64,000 bases of DNA from JADKIH01 sp031417555 (GTDB lineage Bacteria; Bacteroidota; Bacteroidia; AKYH767-A; 2013-40CM-41-45): positions 34,686-98,685 of the forward strand of contig JANOVV010000005.1 of NCBI GenBank assembly GCA_031417555.1, given 5' to 3'. Each line of letters begins with the position of its first letter. Position 1 is the first letter of the stretch. The position numbers and the translations under genes are program-made. Below, piece by piece: positions 53,780-62,753 of this stretch. Below the pieces are notes generated by a model. That model saw nothing but the letters and a program-made list of their open reading frames with translations, did no database searches and was not told where the DNA came from.

Positions 53780-56700
53780 TCACCTTTCAATATTCTAACA
53801 TTCGTTAATTCAATATCATTGCCAACGGGTAAAATGCTAATCCACGAATTATTTTTACAATACCAATTGTATTGTGCACTTATTCGGACAAGATAGTTAT
53901 GATTAATGGAATCATTTTTTAATGCAAAATGAAATGACCCGTTTTTGTATTCATTGTCACCATAATTTAATTTTACTTCTGTTTGTTTTTCCGAAGTAGT
54001 TCGCGCAGTTATCAATACATAATTCCCCATTTCTTTTTCAGACAAAGGAGAAAAATCAAATTTAGTTTCTAAACCGGAATGAATAATTTTATTACCTGAA
54101 TATATTTTTTGTTCTTCTATTATACTATTTGCCTGAAAGTTTTTATCAAATGATCCCCAAATGTAAGGAATCCATTTTAGAGAATATTCTGAAGGAAGTG
54201 CGGAAAAATTATCAGGGTAATAGTCTGAAGAAAATATTTTTAATAAATTGATTTTAATTCCATCATTTTTGGAAACGTTAATGGAAACATTACTTAAGTC
54301 TTTTTCATTTTCAAGAGAATTAAACATTAAAAAAATTGTATTTAATCCTTTGTGAATTTTATTTATACTTTTCTGATTATCGTTAAAATTACCATTTAAA
54401 GATTTATACATTATTATTAATTCACCGTCCTTGTTTGAAGCAACATCTAATGACATATAAATCTTTTTCTCTCCATAGTGTAGGGGGTTTTTTAATTGAC
54501 AATTCCAATTTCCTTTTTCATAGTTGAAATTAATTTTATCGGTTTTTATTAATGTATCATTGGTAGGGTTAAATTCGATAAACGGGACCGAGAAGATCTC
54601 AGTAATATTATTTTTTAATTGAAGATTATTTTTAACCCATACACTATGGTTATTGATTATATATGTCGGTTTGTAATTTCTATAAATATATTCCGATATC
54701 CGGTAATGACGAAGCGTATTCGGGATTCCATCAAGATTGTCCCAAAAATTTAATGGCACATTGGAAAAAACCGCTACGGGAATGTCAAATTTATTTAAAT
54801 CATCTATAAAACGTTTTTGTAAATATTCATTATGAGCTGTGTGTGGAATTTGATCGAAATAATTTGGAACAATTCTATTCGAATAATAATAAAGCATCGG
54901 TGTGTTGCTAAAATCAAGAAAGGTGCTTTGAGCAGTAAAATTATTTTTCATCAATTCCGAAAACTCAAAATATTTGTAAACATTCGAAGGGTTTTCTGTT
55001 ATCCTGTTTATTTTATTTCTAGATAATGGAACAGTAAGCGGATTGTTCAGTTTTAAAGTTAAGAATTTATAATTATTATTTTTATTTAACTCCGGAGCCG
55101 TAAATACATAATTGGAAATTAAAAGAGTACTTGCAATAAAAAAAATAAAAAAACGCAGAAATATATTTTTGTTAAAATATTGTATAAAAGCTACAGAAGA
55201 AATAATAAAAAAACCGAATGAAGTGAAAGCAGTATCCCATTGTTCGGCAAGAGTATGTCTAACTAATCCACGCTGAAGGTTTGACAAATAAAACAAGCAT
55301 AAAAAACACAATGCCAGGCTATAATAAATGCTTGTTTTATTTACTTCTGATTGTCTGACAATTTTGAAAGCATTATAAAAGAAGATAAGAATAATGACGC
55401 ATGGAAAAATAAAATAAAGAGAATAATATTTATAGTCGTGCAATATGGCAAGGTCTTTCAAGCCATAGGATTGAAAAGAGGACATGTATGCCAGAGAATC
55501 TTTTAATGCAACGAAAATGGCGGAACCCGAATAAATATAAACGGCAATAAAAACAATCATCGATAGAATGAATGGAATCCCAAATCCGAAAAACAGAAAT
55601 TTTTTCTTTGTTTTAAAAGTAGGGACAAAAAAGATTAAAAACAGCAAGCTAATAATTCCGGCTATAAGGGTAGAAGAGCCTAAATCGATCCGCCAAACCA
55701 ACATAAAAATTAAGGTGGAAAAGAAGAAGACATACCGACCAATAGTTTGTTTTTCATAGAGTAGAATAAATGCCAGTGCAGAGAGGGGAACAAAATTAAA
55801 ATAGTCGGGAATAAGCATACTTGTATAAGGGTAGGCTAAAGCAATCCATGTTGCGAGGAAGCCATCGCCGCTTATTTTGTAAATGAAAAAATAAGTAATA
55901 AGAATAAAAATAACCCCAATTAAGAAACGATAAACAAAAATGCCCATCGGATCAGCTCCGTTAAAAACCGAATACAAAACTCCTGCACCAAAATCAGATA
56001 AAGCATGGGAATTGAAGGAGTCGATTAAAGGAATTTTTCCAAAAGAAAATAATTGATGAAGCGGTAAAACACGGTTTGCATCTTCGAACCAATCAATGTC
56101 GGGTTTTACGATTGGTTCGTAAAAAGTAATGATAGCTATACCGGCAATCATCAAGGGCATCCAATTTTTGAAAAGTATAGAAAGTAGTGGCTTATGATTT
56201 GCCGGAAAACTTTGCCTTCTATTTTGTATGAACGATATCAGAATAATTAGAATTAAACCGATTCCATAAATAATTTTTGGTGGTACATAGAATCCGTGTT
56301 GATTAAATATCATGTATAACTCAATAGCAAGAAATGAAAGAAGCGGAAAAAATATGAAAGGCTTGCTAGTCTGAAGTAATTTGTAATTTAAATGAAACCT
56401 ACTGGTAAAGAGTAAATAAAGCGGCACTCCTACAAAGACTAATATTTTCGGGAGCGAGAAAATATTTTTTCCTATAGCGAAAATACTAACCTGCCACTGA
56501 AGGAAAAAAATAGATATTGAAATTAATATTGTCCAGAGAAACGTCGTTATAAAATCTCTGTCATCACGTTTTTTTACAAGATGGGAAACAAAACCGGCCA
56601 GGCAAATAATCAACAAAGAAAAAATAAAATGAAAAGAGTCAGCCATATCTGCCCCGAGAAGCTGGAAAAACAGGAGGCAAAAACCCGCTAATGAAATTCC

Positions 56701-57003
56701 ATTAGCTAAAATCAGTTCATCTGTATTAAAGTAATTTTTAATTATAATAGTTAAACGAATCAAAAGGAAAAGCAATACAATCGTAAAGCCGATAGCCTTG
56801 TAAAAAAGAGAAACTCTTTCTCCAATATCAATTCCTTCATACGTTGCTATTGAAATATTCCGACCACTAAAATTTTGCAGCAAAAAAGCCGATGGTTCAA
56901 ATGTTTTAATAACAATATAAAAAACAAAAAAGAGAGGTATAAAAATAAAATTTCGATAGGCCAGATTGGGAGGGAATATTTTTTGAATAAAAGCGAAGCT
57001 CAT
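53776..57003 (-). CDS. Large GT-C-like membrane protein, unknown
   Basis: About 1075 residues from the preferred start MSFAFIQKIFPPN; a distal ATG at 57051 adds 16 residues. Roughly twenty hydrophobic helices in the first 650 residues are followed by a large extracytoplasmic domain of about 420 residues. A loop near residue 320 reads PDIDWFEDANRVLPLHQLFSFG with acidic residues after a helix, the kind of site that is catalytic in GT-C enzymes. I do not recognise the family. It overlaps the GT9 gene (ATGA), suggesting a glycan polymerase or transferase acting with it; this is inference. Confidence 0.72.
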   Translation of the reverse strand: MSFAFIQKIFPPNLAYRNFIFIPLFFVFYIVIKTFEPSAFLLQNFSGRNISIATYEGIDIGERVSLFYKAIGFTIVLLFLLIRLTIIIKNYFNTDELILANGISLAGFCLLFFQLLGADMADSFHFIFSLLIICLAGFVSHLVKKRDDRDFITTFLWTILISISIFFLQWQVSIFAIGKNIFSLPKILVFVGVPLYLLFTSRFHLNYKLLQTSKPFIFFPLLSFLAIELYMIFNQHGFYVPPKIIYGIGLILIILISFIQNRRQSFPANHKPLLSILFKNWMPLMIAGIAIITFYEPIVKPDIDWFEDANRVLPLHQLFSFGKIPLIDSFNSHALSDFGAGVLYSVFNGADPMGIFVYRFLIGVIFILITYFFIYKISGDGFLATWIALAYPYTSMLIPDYFNFVPLSALAFILLYEKQTIGRYVFFFSTLIFMLVWRIDLGSSTLIAGIISLLFLIFFVPTFKTKKKFLFFGFGIPFILSMIVFIAVYIYSGSAIFVALKDSLAYMSSFQSYGLKDLAILHDYKYYSLYFIFPCVIILIFFYNAFKIVRQSEVNKTSIYYSLALCFLCLFYLSNLQRGLVRHTLAEQWDTAFTSFGFFIISSVAFIQYFNKNIFLRFFIFFIASTLLISNYVFTAPELNKNNNYKFLTLKLNNPLTVPLSRNKINRITENPSNVYKYFEFSELMKNNFTAQSTFLDFSNTPMLYYYSNRIVPNYFDQIPHTAHNEYLQKRFIDDLNKFDIPVAVFSNVPLNFWDNLDGIPNTLRHYRISEYIYRNYKPTYIINNHSVWVKNNLQLKNNITEIFSVPFIEFNPTNDTLIKTDKINFNYEKGNWNCQLKNPLHYGEKKIYMSLDVASNKDGELIIMYKSLNGNFNDNQKSINKIHKGLNTIFLMFNSLENEKDLSNVSINVSKNDGIKINLLKIFSSDYYPDNFSALPSEYSLKWIPYIWGSFDKNFQANSIIEEQKIYSGNKIIHSGLETKFDFSPLSEKEMGNYVLITARTTSEKQTEVKLNYGDNEYKNGSFHFALKNDSINHNYLVRISAQYNWYCKNNSWISILPVGNDIELTNVRILKGD

Positions 57004-57073
57004 AAACTGATTTTGATGGTAAAAGATAGCGGTTAAAAGTAGTAAATTCAATTAGCTAATTAACTAATTCTAT

Positions 57074-57081
57074 TACCTTTG
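57074..57081 (+). promoter_or_regulatory. -7 box (TACCTTTG) before threonine dehydrogenase
   Basis: An exact TAnnTTTG match 18 bases before the ATG at 57100, in the region divergent with the GT-C-like gene. No TTG at the usual upstream distance. Confidence 0.45.
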
Positions 57082-57099
57082 CCAGCCTAATTCATATTT

Positions 57100-58050
57100 A
57101 TGAAAGACTCCATTCTGGTAATTGGTGCCAAAGGTCAAATTGGCTCGGAACTGGTTGAAGAACTTAGGCGAATGTATGGCGATGTAAATGTTATCGCGAC
57201 AGATATTAAGCTTCCATCAGACGATTTTATTAAATCCGGTCCGTTCTATCAGCTTGATGTCCTTGATTTTCCTAAATTATTGGAGATCATTAAAAAGCAT
57301 AATGTAAAACAGATTTATCTCCTGGCTGCATTACTTTCTGCCGTCGCAGAACAAAAGATGAAAGCTGCCTGGAAATTGAATATGGAAAGCCTCATAGGCT
57401 TATTGGAAATAACACGAGATGAAAAATTAAAACTTTTCTGGCCAAGTTCGATAGCCGTTTTTGGCCCAAGCACTCCAAGAGAAAATACGCCGCAATTTAC
57501 AATTACAGAACCAACAACAGTGTATGGGATAAGCAAACTTGCCGGTGAAAGATGGTGTGAATATTATTTTAAAAAGTTTAATGTAGATGTAAGGTCGATT
57601 CGATATCCCGGACTTATCAGTTACAAAACAGAAGCAGGCGGAGGAACTACCGATTACGCAGTCGAAATTTTTCATGAAGCGGTTCAAAACCGACAATATG
57701 AAAGTTTTCTTTCTAAAGACACCTTTTTACCAATGATGTATATGCGAGATGCATTACGGGCAACTATTTCTCTTATGAATTCCGATCCTGACGCTATAAC
57801 TATTCGTTCGAGTTATAACGTTGCTTCAATGAGTTTTTCGCCTCAACAATTGGCAGATGAAATAATTAAACATATTCCTGATTTTAAGATAACCTATAAG
57901 CCGGATGTACGGCAACAATATGCCGACTCATGGCCGAAAAGCATCGACGATAGTTTCGCCAGAAAAGACTGGGGATGGAAACCGGAATTTAACATAGCGA
58001 CTATGACAGAGGATATGTTGCAGCATATTCAGATGATTGCAAACCATTAA
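57100..58050 (+). CDS. NAD-dependent L-threonine 3-dehydrogenase, SDR/epimerase type
   Basis: A 316-residue extended short-chain dehydrogenase. The Rossmann motif is GAKGQIG at residues 9-15, the YxxxK pair is in TVYGISKLAGE, and the GAGGTTDYA-like segment (GGGTTDYAVEIFHEAV) and SSYNVASMSFSPQQLA match the epimerase-type threonine dehydrogenases described from Flavobacterium and Cupriavidus. The reaction is threonine to 2-amino-3-ketobutyrate with NAD. The partner 2-amino-3-ketobutyrate CoA ligase is not in the window. The generic alternative is another NAD-epimerase/dehydratase. Confidence 0.85.
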   Translation: MKDSILVIGAKGQIGSELVEELRRMYGDVNVIATDIKLPSDDFIKSGPFYQLDVLDFPKLLEIIKKHNVKQIYLLAALLSAVAEQKMKAAWKLNMESLIGLLEITRDEKLKLFWPSSIAVFGPSTPRENTPQFTITEPTTVYGISKLAGERWCEYYFKKFNVDVRSIRYPGLISYKTEAGGGTTDYAVEIFHEAVQNRQYESFLSKDTFLPMMYMRDALRATISLMNSDPDAITIRSSYNVASMSFSPQQLADEIIKHIPDFKITYKPDVRQQYADSWPKSIDDSFARKDWGWKPEFNIATMTEDMLQHIQMIANH

Positions 58051-58056
58051 TACAAT

Positions 58057-58095
58057 TGAAGATTGAAAATTGATGATTTTATTTAAACTTCAATC
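58057..58095. repeat. Heptamer-period repeat with inverse copy (TGAAGAT type)
   Basis: TGAAGAT, TGAAAAT and TGATGAT run consecutively from 58057 to 58077, and TTCAATC, the inverse of GATTGAA, lies at 58089-58095. A weak hairpin is possible between the threonine dehydrogenase and cysS. Confidence 0.6.
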
Positions 58096-58119
58096 TTTAC
58101 TTGCATATTTGTTCTACCT

Positions 58120-59598
58120 ATGATAAAACAGGAAATATTATTATACAATTCGCTTTCACGAAAAAAGGAAAAATTTATTCCGTTGGTTCCCGGTTACGTC
58201 GGAATGTATCAGTGCGGTCCGACAGTTTATGGTCCTCCACACCTGGGTCATTCCCGCCCCGCAATCGTTTTTGATGTACTTTTCCGGTATTTGATGTATA
58301 TTGGTTATAGAGTACGTTATGTCAGAAATGTTACTGATGTAGGACATCTCGAAAATGATGCTGATGAAGGAGAAGATAAAATCGCAAAGAAAGCACGCAT
58401 AGAAAAACTTGAACCTATGGAAGTAGCTCAGTTATATACTAACAGCTACCACGATGCAATTGGAAAATTAAATACACTCAATCCAAGCATTGAACCTCTT
58501 GCCTCTGGCCACATTATTGAACAGATTGCTATGATTGAAAAAATCATGAAGCATGGTTTTGCCTATGAAGTGAATGGAGCAGTATATTTCGATGTACTTA
58601 AATACAATTCATCACATCATTACGGAAAATTAAGCGGACGCATACTTGATGAACTCATTTCCGGTGCCGGAAATGAACGCCGCGAACTCGAAGGCCAGGA
58701 CGAAAAAAAGAACTCTGTTGATTTTGCACTTTGGAAAAAAGCGTCACCTGAACACATTATGCATTGGCCTTCACCATGGAGCGAAGGATTCCCCGGATGG
58801 CATATCGAATGTTCTGCAATGAGTGGAAAATATTTAGGAGAAACATTTGACATACACTGCGGAGGTATGGATCTTCTGTTTCCACATCATGAATGTGAGA
58901 TTGCCCAAAGTGTTGGCGCAAATGGAAAAGATCCGGTTCGTTATTGGGTACATAATAATATGATTACCATCAATGGGCAAAAGATGGGAAAGTCGCTGGG
59001 TAATTTTATTAATCTCGACGACCTTTTTACCGGAAATAACAAATTGCTCGAACAGTCATACAGTCCTATGACCATTCGCTTTTTTGTATTAATGGCACAT
59101 TATAGAAGCACACTTGATTTTAGTAATGAAGGATTAAAAGCTGCGGAGAAGGGATTAAAAAAAATGCAGAACGCTGGCGAACTTTTAAATAAATTAAAAA
59201 CATCATCAGCTTCTACCAGTAACGTTCAGGATTTAAGTAAAGCATGCTTCGATGCAATGAATGATGATATGAATACCGCTATCGTCATTGCAAATTTATT
59301 TGAAGCTGTTCGAATCATTAATTCAGTTTATGCAGGAACAGAAACTATTACAGAAAAAGATCTTACAGAGTTAAAAAATATATTTAAAGAGTTTACTGTT
59401 GATATTCTTGGATTGAAGAACGAAGAAGTAACCGGCGGTACCGAAGTAAAGGACCTCATGTCTTTACTGATAAATATACGCGATGAGGCAAAAAAGAAAA
59501 AAGACTTTCCTACATCGGATAAAATTCGGGACGAACTCAATGCAATCGGATTTAAAATAAAAGATGAAAAAGACGGAACGACGTGGACCAAAGAATAA
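58120..59598 (+). CDS. cysS: Cysteinyl-tRNA synthetase
   Basis: A 492-residue class I aminoacyl-tRNA synthetase. The zinc ligands start with Cys32 in YQCGPTVYG. The HIGH motif reads HLGH at 41-44. Zinc-site residues continue in GWHIECSAMS and FPHHECEIAQS. The KMSKS loop reads KMGKS at 288-292, with Gly in place of the third-position Ser. The DALR-type helical and C-terminal domains are complete. The gene's 3' end overlaps the distal start of the next gene. A near-consensus box (CATATTTG) lies nine bases before the start. Confidence 0.97.
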   Translation: MIKQEILLYNSLSRKKEKFIPLVPGYVGMYQCGPTVYGPPHLGHSRPAIVFDVLFRYLMYIGYRVRYVRNVTDVGHLENDADEGEDKIAKKARIEKLEPMEVAQLYTNSYHDAIGKLNTLNPSIEPLASGHIIEQIAMIEKIMKHGFAYEVNGAVYFDVLKYNSSHHYGKLSGRILDELISGAGNERRELEGQDEKKNSVDFALWKKASPEHIMHWPSPWSEGFPGWHIECSAMSGKYLGETFDIHCGGMDLLFPHHECEIAQSVGANGKDPVRYWVHNNMITINGQKMGKSLGNFINLDDLFTGNNKLLEQSYSPMTIRFFVLMAHYRSTLDFSNEGLKAAEKGLKKMQNAGELLNKLKTSSASTSNVQDLSKACFDAMNDDMNTAIVIANLFEAVRIINSVYAGTETITEKDLTELKNIFKEFTVDILGLKNEEVTGGTEVKDLMSLLINIRDEAKKKKDFPTSDKIRDELNAIGFKIKDEKDGTTWTKE

Positions 59599-60691
59599 GT
59601 TTAAAAAACAACAAGTGAAAGTCATAAAAACTCTTTCGGACTCTTTTCGTTGCCTGCGGCTTAAGCAAGCTGCATTTGAATTCTTTTTATTTACACCTAA
59701 AAAAAAACACAGTAAGATTTTTTTTTTAGGAATATTGCTTGTGTTTTTATCAATTTATGCTTGCAAAGAAAACAAGACTCAGCAACAACAACAAAAGCAA
59801 GTAGAATTACCACCATTACCTGACTTTAATTCAGATTCAGCTTATGCTTTCGTTAAAGCTCAGATTGATTTCGGCCCCCGGGTTCCGAATACTAAAGCAC
59901 ATGTTAATTGCGGAGATTATCTTATTAATAAAATGAAAGGCTGGTGCGATACTGTTATAGTACAGGCAGGAACAGTAACAGCTTTCGATAAAACAAGATT
60001 AAGCTTCAGGAATATTATTTCATCTTTTAATCCGCAAACCAAAAGAAGAATTTTACTTTTTGCCCACTGGGATACCCGGCCATGGAGCGATCAGGATACA
60101 ATTAATAAAGATAAACCATCACTCGGTGCAGATGATGGAGCGAGTGGGGTAGCCGTTCTTATGGAAATCGCCCGTCAATTAAAAAAAAATAAAACGGGTA
60201 TTGGTATCGATATTATATTTTTTGATGCAGAAGATTGGGGCATGGAAGGCGGCGGTCCGGGTGCAGAAGATTCGTATGCTTTAGGAACGCAATACTGGGC
60301 TGGCAAACTGCATGTAAATAATTACACTGCCGATTATGGAATTTTGCTTGATATGGTTGGCGCTAAAGGAGCGCAATTCCGTAAAGAAGGTTTGTCTAGA
60401 ACAGAAGCCGGTTTTGTTGTTGATAAGGTTTGGCAAATGGCTAATCGTTTAGGATATAGCAGTTATTTTCTTTATGAAGATGGTGGCTGGGTAACCGATG
60501 ATCACGTTTATGTAAATCAAATTAATATTCCTTCTATCGATATCATTCATTCGAGCCATGCTACTAAGAGTGGCTTTCCTGCGCATTGGCATACACATGC
60601 AGACAATATCGATGTGATTGACAGAAATGTCATGAAAGCTGTAGGGCAAACATTGATTGGTGTAATTTATTGGAGTGAAGAAAATTATTAA
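59564..60691 (+). CDS. M28-family zinc peptidase / glutaminyl-cyclase-like lipoprotein
   Basis: The first ATG in the frame (59564) lies inside cysS and gives 375 residues with a long basic leader before the lipobox-like LSIYAC (Cys67). An alternative GTG at 59615 gives 358 residues, so the start is uncertain. The catalytic domain carries the M28 metal ligands: HWDTRPWSD, LGADDGASGVAVLMEI, FFDAEDWGMEGGGPG and HWHTHADNIDVID. This pattern is shared by bacterial glutaminyl cyclases, which convert N-terminal Gln to pyroglutamate and have been linked to T9SS cargo maturation in Bacteroidota. A peptidase role is the alternative. Predicted lipid-anchored outside the cytoplasm. Confidence 0.85.
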   Translation: MKKTERRGPKNKFKKQQVKVIKTLSDSFRCLRLKQAAFEFFLFTPKKKHSKIFFLGILLVFLSIYACKENKTQQQQQKQVELPPLPDFNSDSAYAFVKAQIDFGPRVPNTKAHVNCGDYLINKMKGWCDTVIVQAGTVTAFDKTRLSFRNIISSFNPQTKRRILLFAHWDTRPWSDQDTINKDKPSLGADDGASGVAVLMEIARQLKKNKTGIGIDIIFFDAEDWGMEGGGPGAEDSYALGTQYWAGKLHVNNYTADYGILLDMVGAKGAQFRKEGLSRTEAGFVVDKVWQMANRLGYSSYFLYEDGGWVTDDHVYVNQINIPSIDIIHSSHATKSGFPAHWHTHADNIDVIDRNVMKAVGQTLIGVIYWSEENY

Positions 60692-60782
60692 AAGACTTGC
60701 TAACGGCTATTGGGATCATTCCTGACTTTGAAACATTAAACGTACTTCAAAAATTTATAATCTATCTTTTTAAATAGATATT

Positions 60783-62744
60783 TTGTCGAAAAATAAAAAA
60801 AATATTCATCCTAAAAAGATTGCCGAGATTACATCACCACAAGAGAGTAATCGTCAATCATCTATCATTTACATTTTATTATTAATACTTATAACGTATT
60901 TATGTTTTTCCAATGCCTTTAGTAATGGATTTACAAATTGGGATGATAATAAATACATTACCAACAATCCTCTTATTAAAAGCCTTTCTTTTGACAACAT
61001 CAGGAATATGTTCAGCACCTATGTGGTTGGAAATTATCACCCATTTGCTATTTTGTCACTGGCTATCGATTATCATTTCTATAAATTAGATCCATCGGGG
61101 TTTCATACAACCAGTATTTTATTACATATTTTAAATGTTGTTCTTGTTTTTCTTTTTATTAAAAAACTTTCCGGAAAAACGATAACCGCTTTTATTACAG
61201 CTTTGCTTTTTGGTATTCATCCAATGCATGTCGAATCAGTAGCCTGGGTTGCTGAACGGAAAGACGTATTGTATGTGCTGTTTTACATTTCTTCGCTATA
61301 CTTTTATGTTCTTTATAACAGGGAATCCAATAAAAAACCATTATTTTATTTTTTGACTTTTATTTTTTTTATTTTTTCGTTATTGTCGAAAGGGCAAGCT
61401 GTAACATTGCCAATAGTTCTTTTACTTGTTGATTATTTCACAGGTCAAAAAATCAGTAAGAAAATAATTCTGGAAAAAATACCATTTTTTATAATGTCTT
61501 TTATTATGGGAATAGTAGCAATTCAAGCACAGGCTAGTTCCGGCTCCATAGTAGATATGCCACACTATTCTTTACTGGAAGGGATTCTATTTGGTTCATT
61601 TAGTTTTCTTGTATATATTTTTAAAATGATTTTGCCGTTTGATCTTTCAGCGTTTTATCCGTATCCGGAAATTGAAAAAAGCCTGCCATTTTATTTTTAT
61701 TTATCGCCGCTAATTTTACTTGCTGTAATTTATTTTATTTTTCGTTTATATAAAACACACAAAGCCCTGGTTTTTGGTTTTGGTTTTTATATGGTCAATA
61801 TAATACTATTACTTCAATTACTTCCTGTGGGTGGAGCCATTATGGCCGAACGATATTCATATTTAAGTTACGTGGGATTATTTTTTATAATGGGTTATAG
61901 TATAAATTGGATTTGGCAATCAAACCAGAAAAAAATTAAATTTTATAAATATATAATTGCGGCAATTTTCTTTTTATATGCAATTTTTTTAGGTGCCGAA
62001 ACTAAAGCGCGAAATAAAGTCTGGAAGAACGATGAAACTTTATGGACAGATGTTATAAAAAAATACCCCAATGTAGCACTTGCATATTCAAACAGGGGAA
62101 ATTTTTATCAGCAGGTAGGGAAATTTGAATTAGCTATGGCAGATTATACTTCAGCTCTTAATTTAAAAGAAAATAATTACGAAGTGTTGATCAGTCGTGC
62201 CGGCATATACCGAATGGCAGGAGAGTTTAATCTAGTAATTAAAGATTGTGATAAGGCTATTGCAATAAATAAAAACAAAGCAGGAGCTTTTATAAATAGG
62301 GGAATTGCAAAATCACTTTTGGGAAATAATGATGAAGCAATGAAAGATTTTGACTTGGCAATACAATTGGAACCTGATAATTCGAGCGCATATACTAACA
62401 GAGGTTTTTTATTCGGTAAAATGGAAAAAGTTGATGAAGCGATTAGTGATTATTCAAAGGGAATTGCTTTAAATCCTGAATATGCTTTTGCATACTTTAA
62501 TCGGGGTATAGCTTATTTTAAAAAAGGAAAATACGATGCGGCTATTTTAGATTTCAATTCAACTATTAGTTTAAATAATACAAAAGTGGAGACTTATTTT
62601 TATCGTTCTCAAGTTTACGAGGCTAAAAAGGATTATGCGAATGCTTTACAGGATGCATTAACCGCTCAGCAATACGGAGTGCCGGTAGATTCTTTGTATA
62701 TAAATAATCTAAAAAGTAAAATGTCAAATCCTGCAAATAATTGA
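60783..62744 (+). CDS. Membrane protein with TMTC-like GT-C N-half and C-terminal TPR repeats
   Basis: The product has 653 residues and appears to use a TTG start (60783) just past an in-frame TAA (60771). The N-terminal half has about eleven helices with NWDDNKYITNNPLIKS in the first loop, NYHPFAILSLAIDY, LLFGIHPMHVESVAWVAERK and GGAIMAERYSYLSYVG. These are the marks of the TMTC/DUF1736 group of protein O-mannosyltransferases (GT-C fold). The C-terminal part (about 430-640) has six TPRs of the form AYSNRGNFYQQVGKFELAMADY. Probably a protein glycosyltransferase or an envelope protein of that fold; activity unproven. Confidence 0.82.
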   Translation: MSKNKKNIHPKKIAEITSPQESNRQSSIIYILLLILITYLCFSNAFSNGFTNWDDNKYITNNPLIKSLSFDNIRNMFSTYVVGNYHPFAILSLAIDYHFYKLDPSGFHTTSILLHILNVVLVFLFIKKLSGKTITAFITALLFGIHPMHVESVAWVAERKDVLYVLFYISSLYFYVLYNRESNKKPLFYFLTFIFFIFSLLSKGQAVTLPIVLLLVDYFTGQKISKKIILEKIPFFIMSFIMGIVAIQAQASSGSIVDMPHYSLLEGILFGSFSFLVYIFKMILPFDLSAFYPYPEIEKSLPFYFYLSPLILLAVIYFIFRLYKTHKALVFGFGFYMVNIILLLQLLPVGGAIMAERYSYLSYVGLFFIMGYSINWIWQSNQKKIKFYKYIIAAIFFLYAIFLGAETKARNKVWKNDETLWTDVIKKYPNVALAYSNRGNFYQQVGKFELAMADYTSALNLKENNYEVLISRAGIYRMAGEFNLVIKDCDKAIAINKNKAGAFINRGIAKSLLGNNDEAMKDFDLAIQLEPDNSSAYTNRGFLFGKMEKVDEAISDYSKGIALNPEYAFAYFNRGIAYFKKGKYDAAILDFNSTISLNNTKVETYFYRSQVYEAKKDYANALQDALTAQQYGVPVDSLYINNLKSKMSNPANN

Positions 62745-62753
62745 AATTATTTT

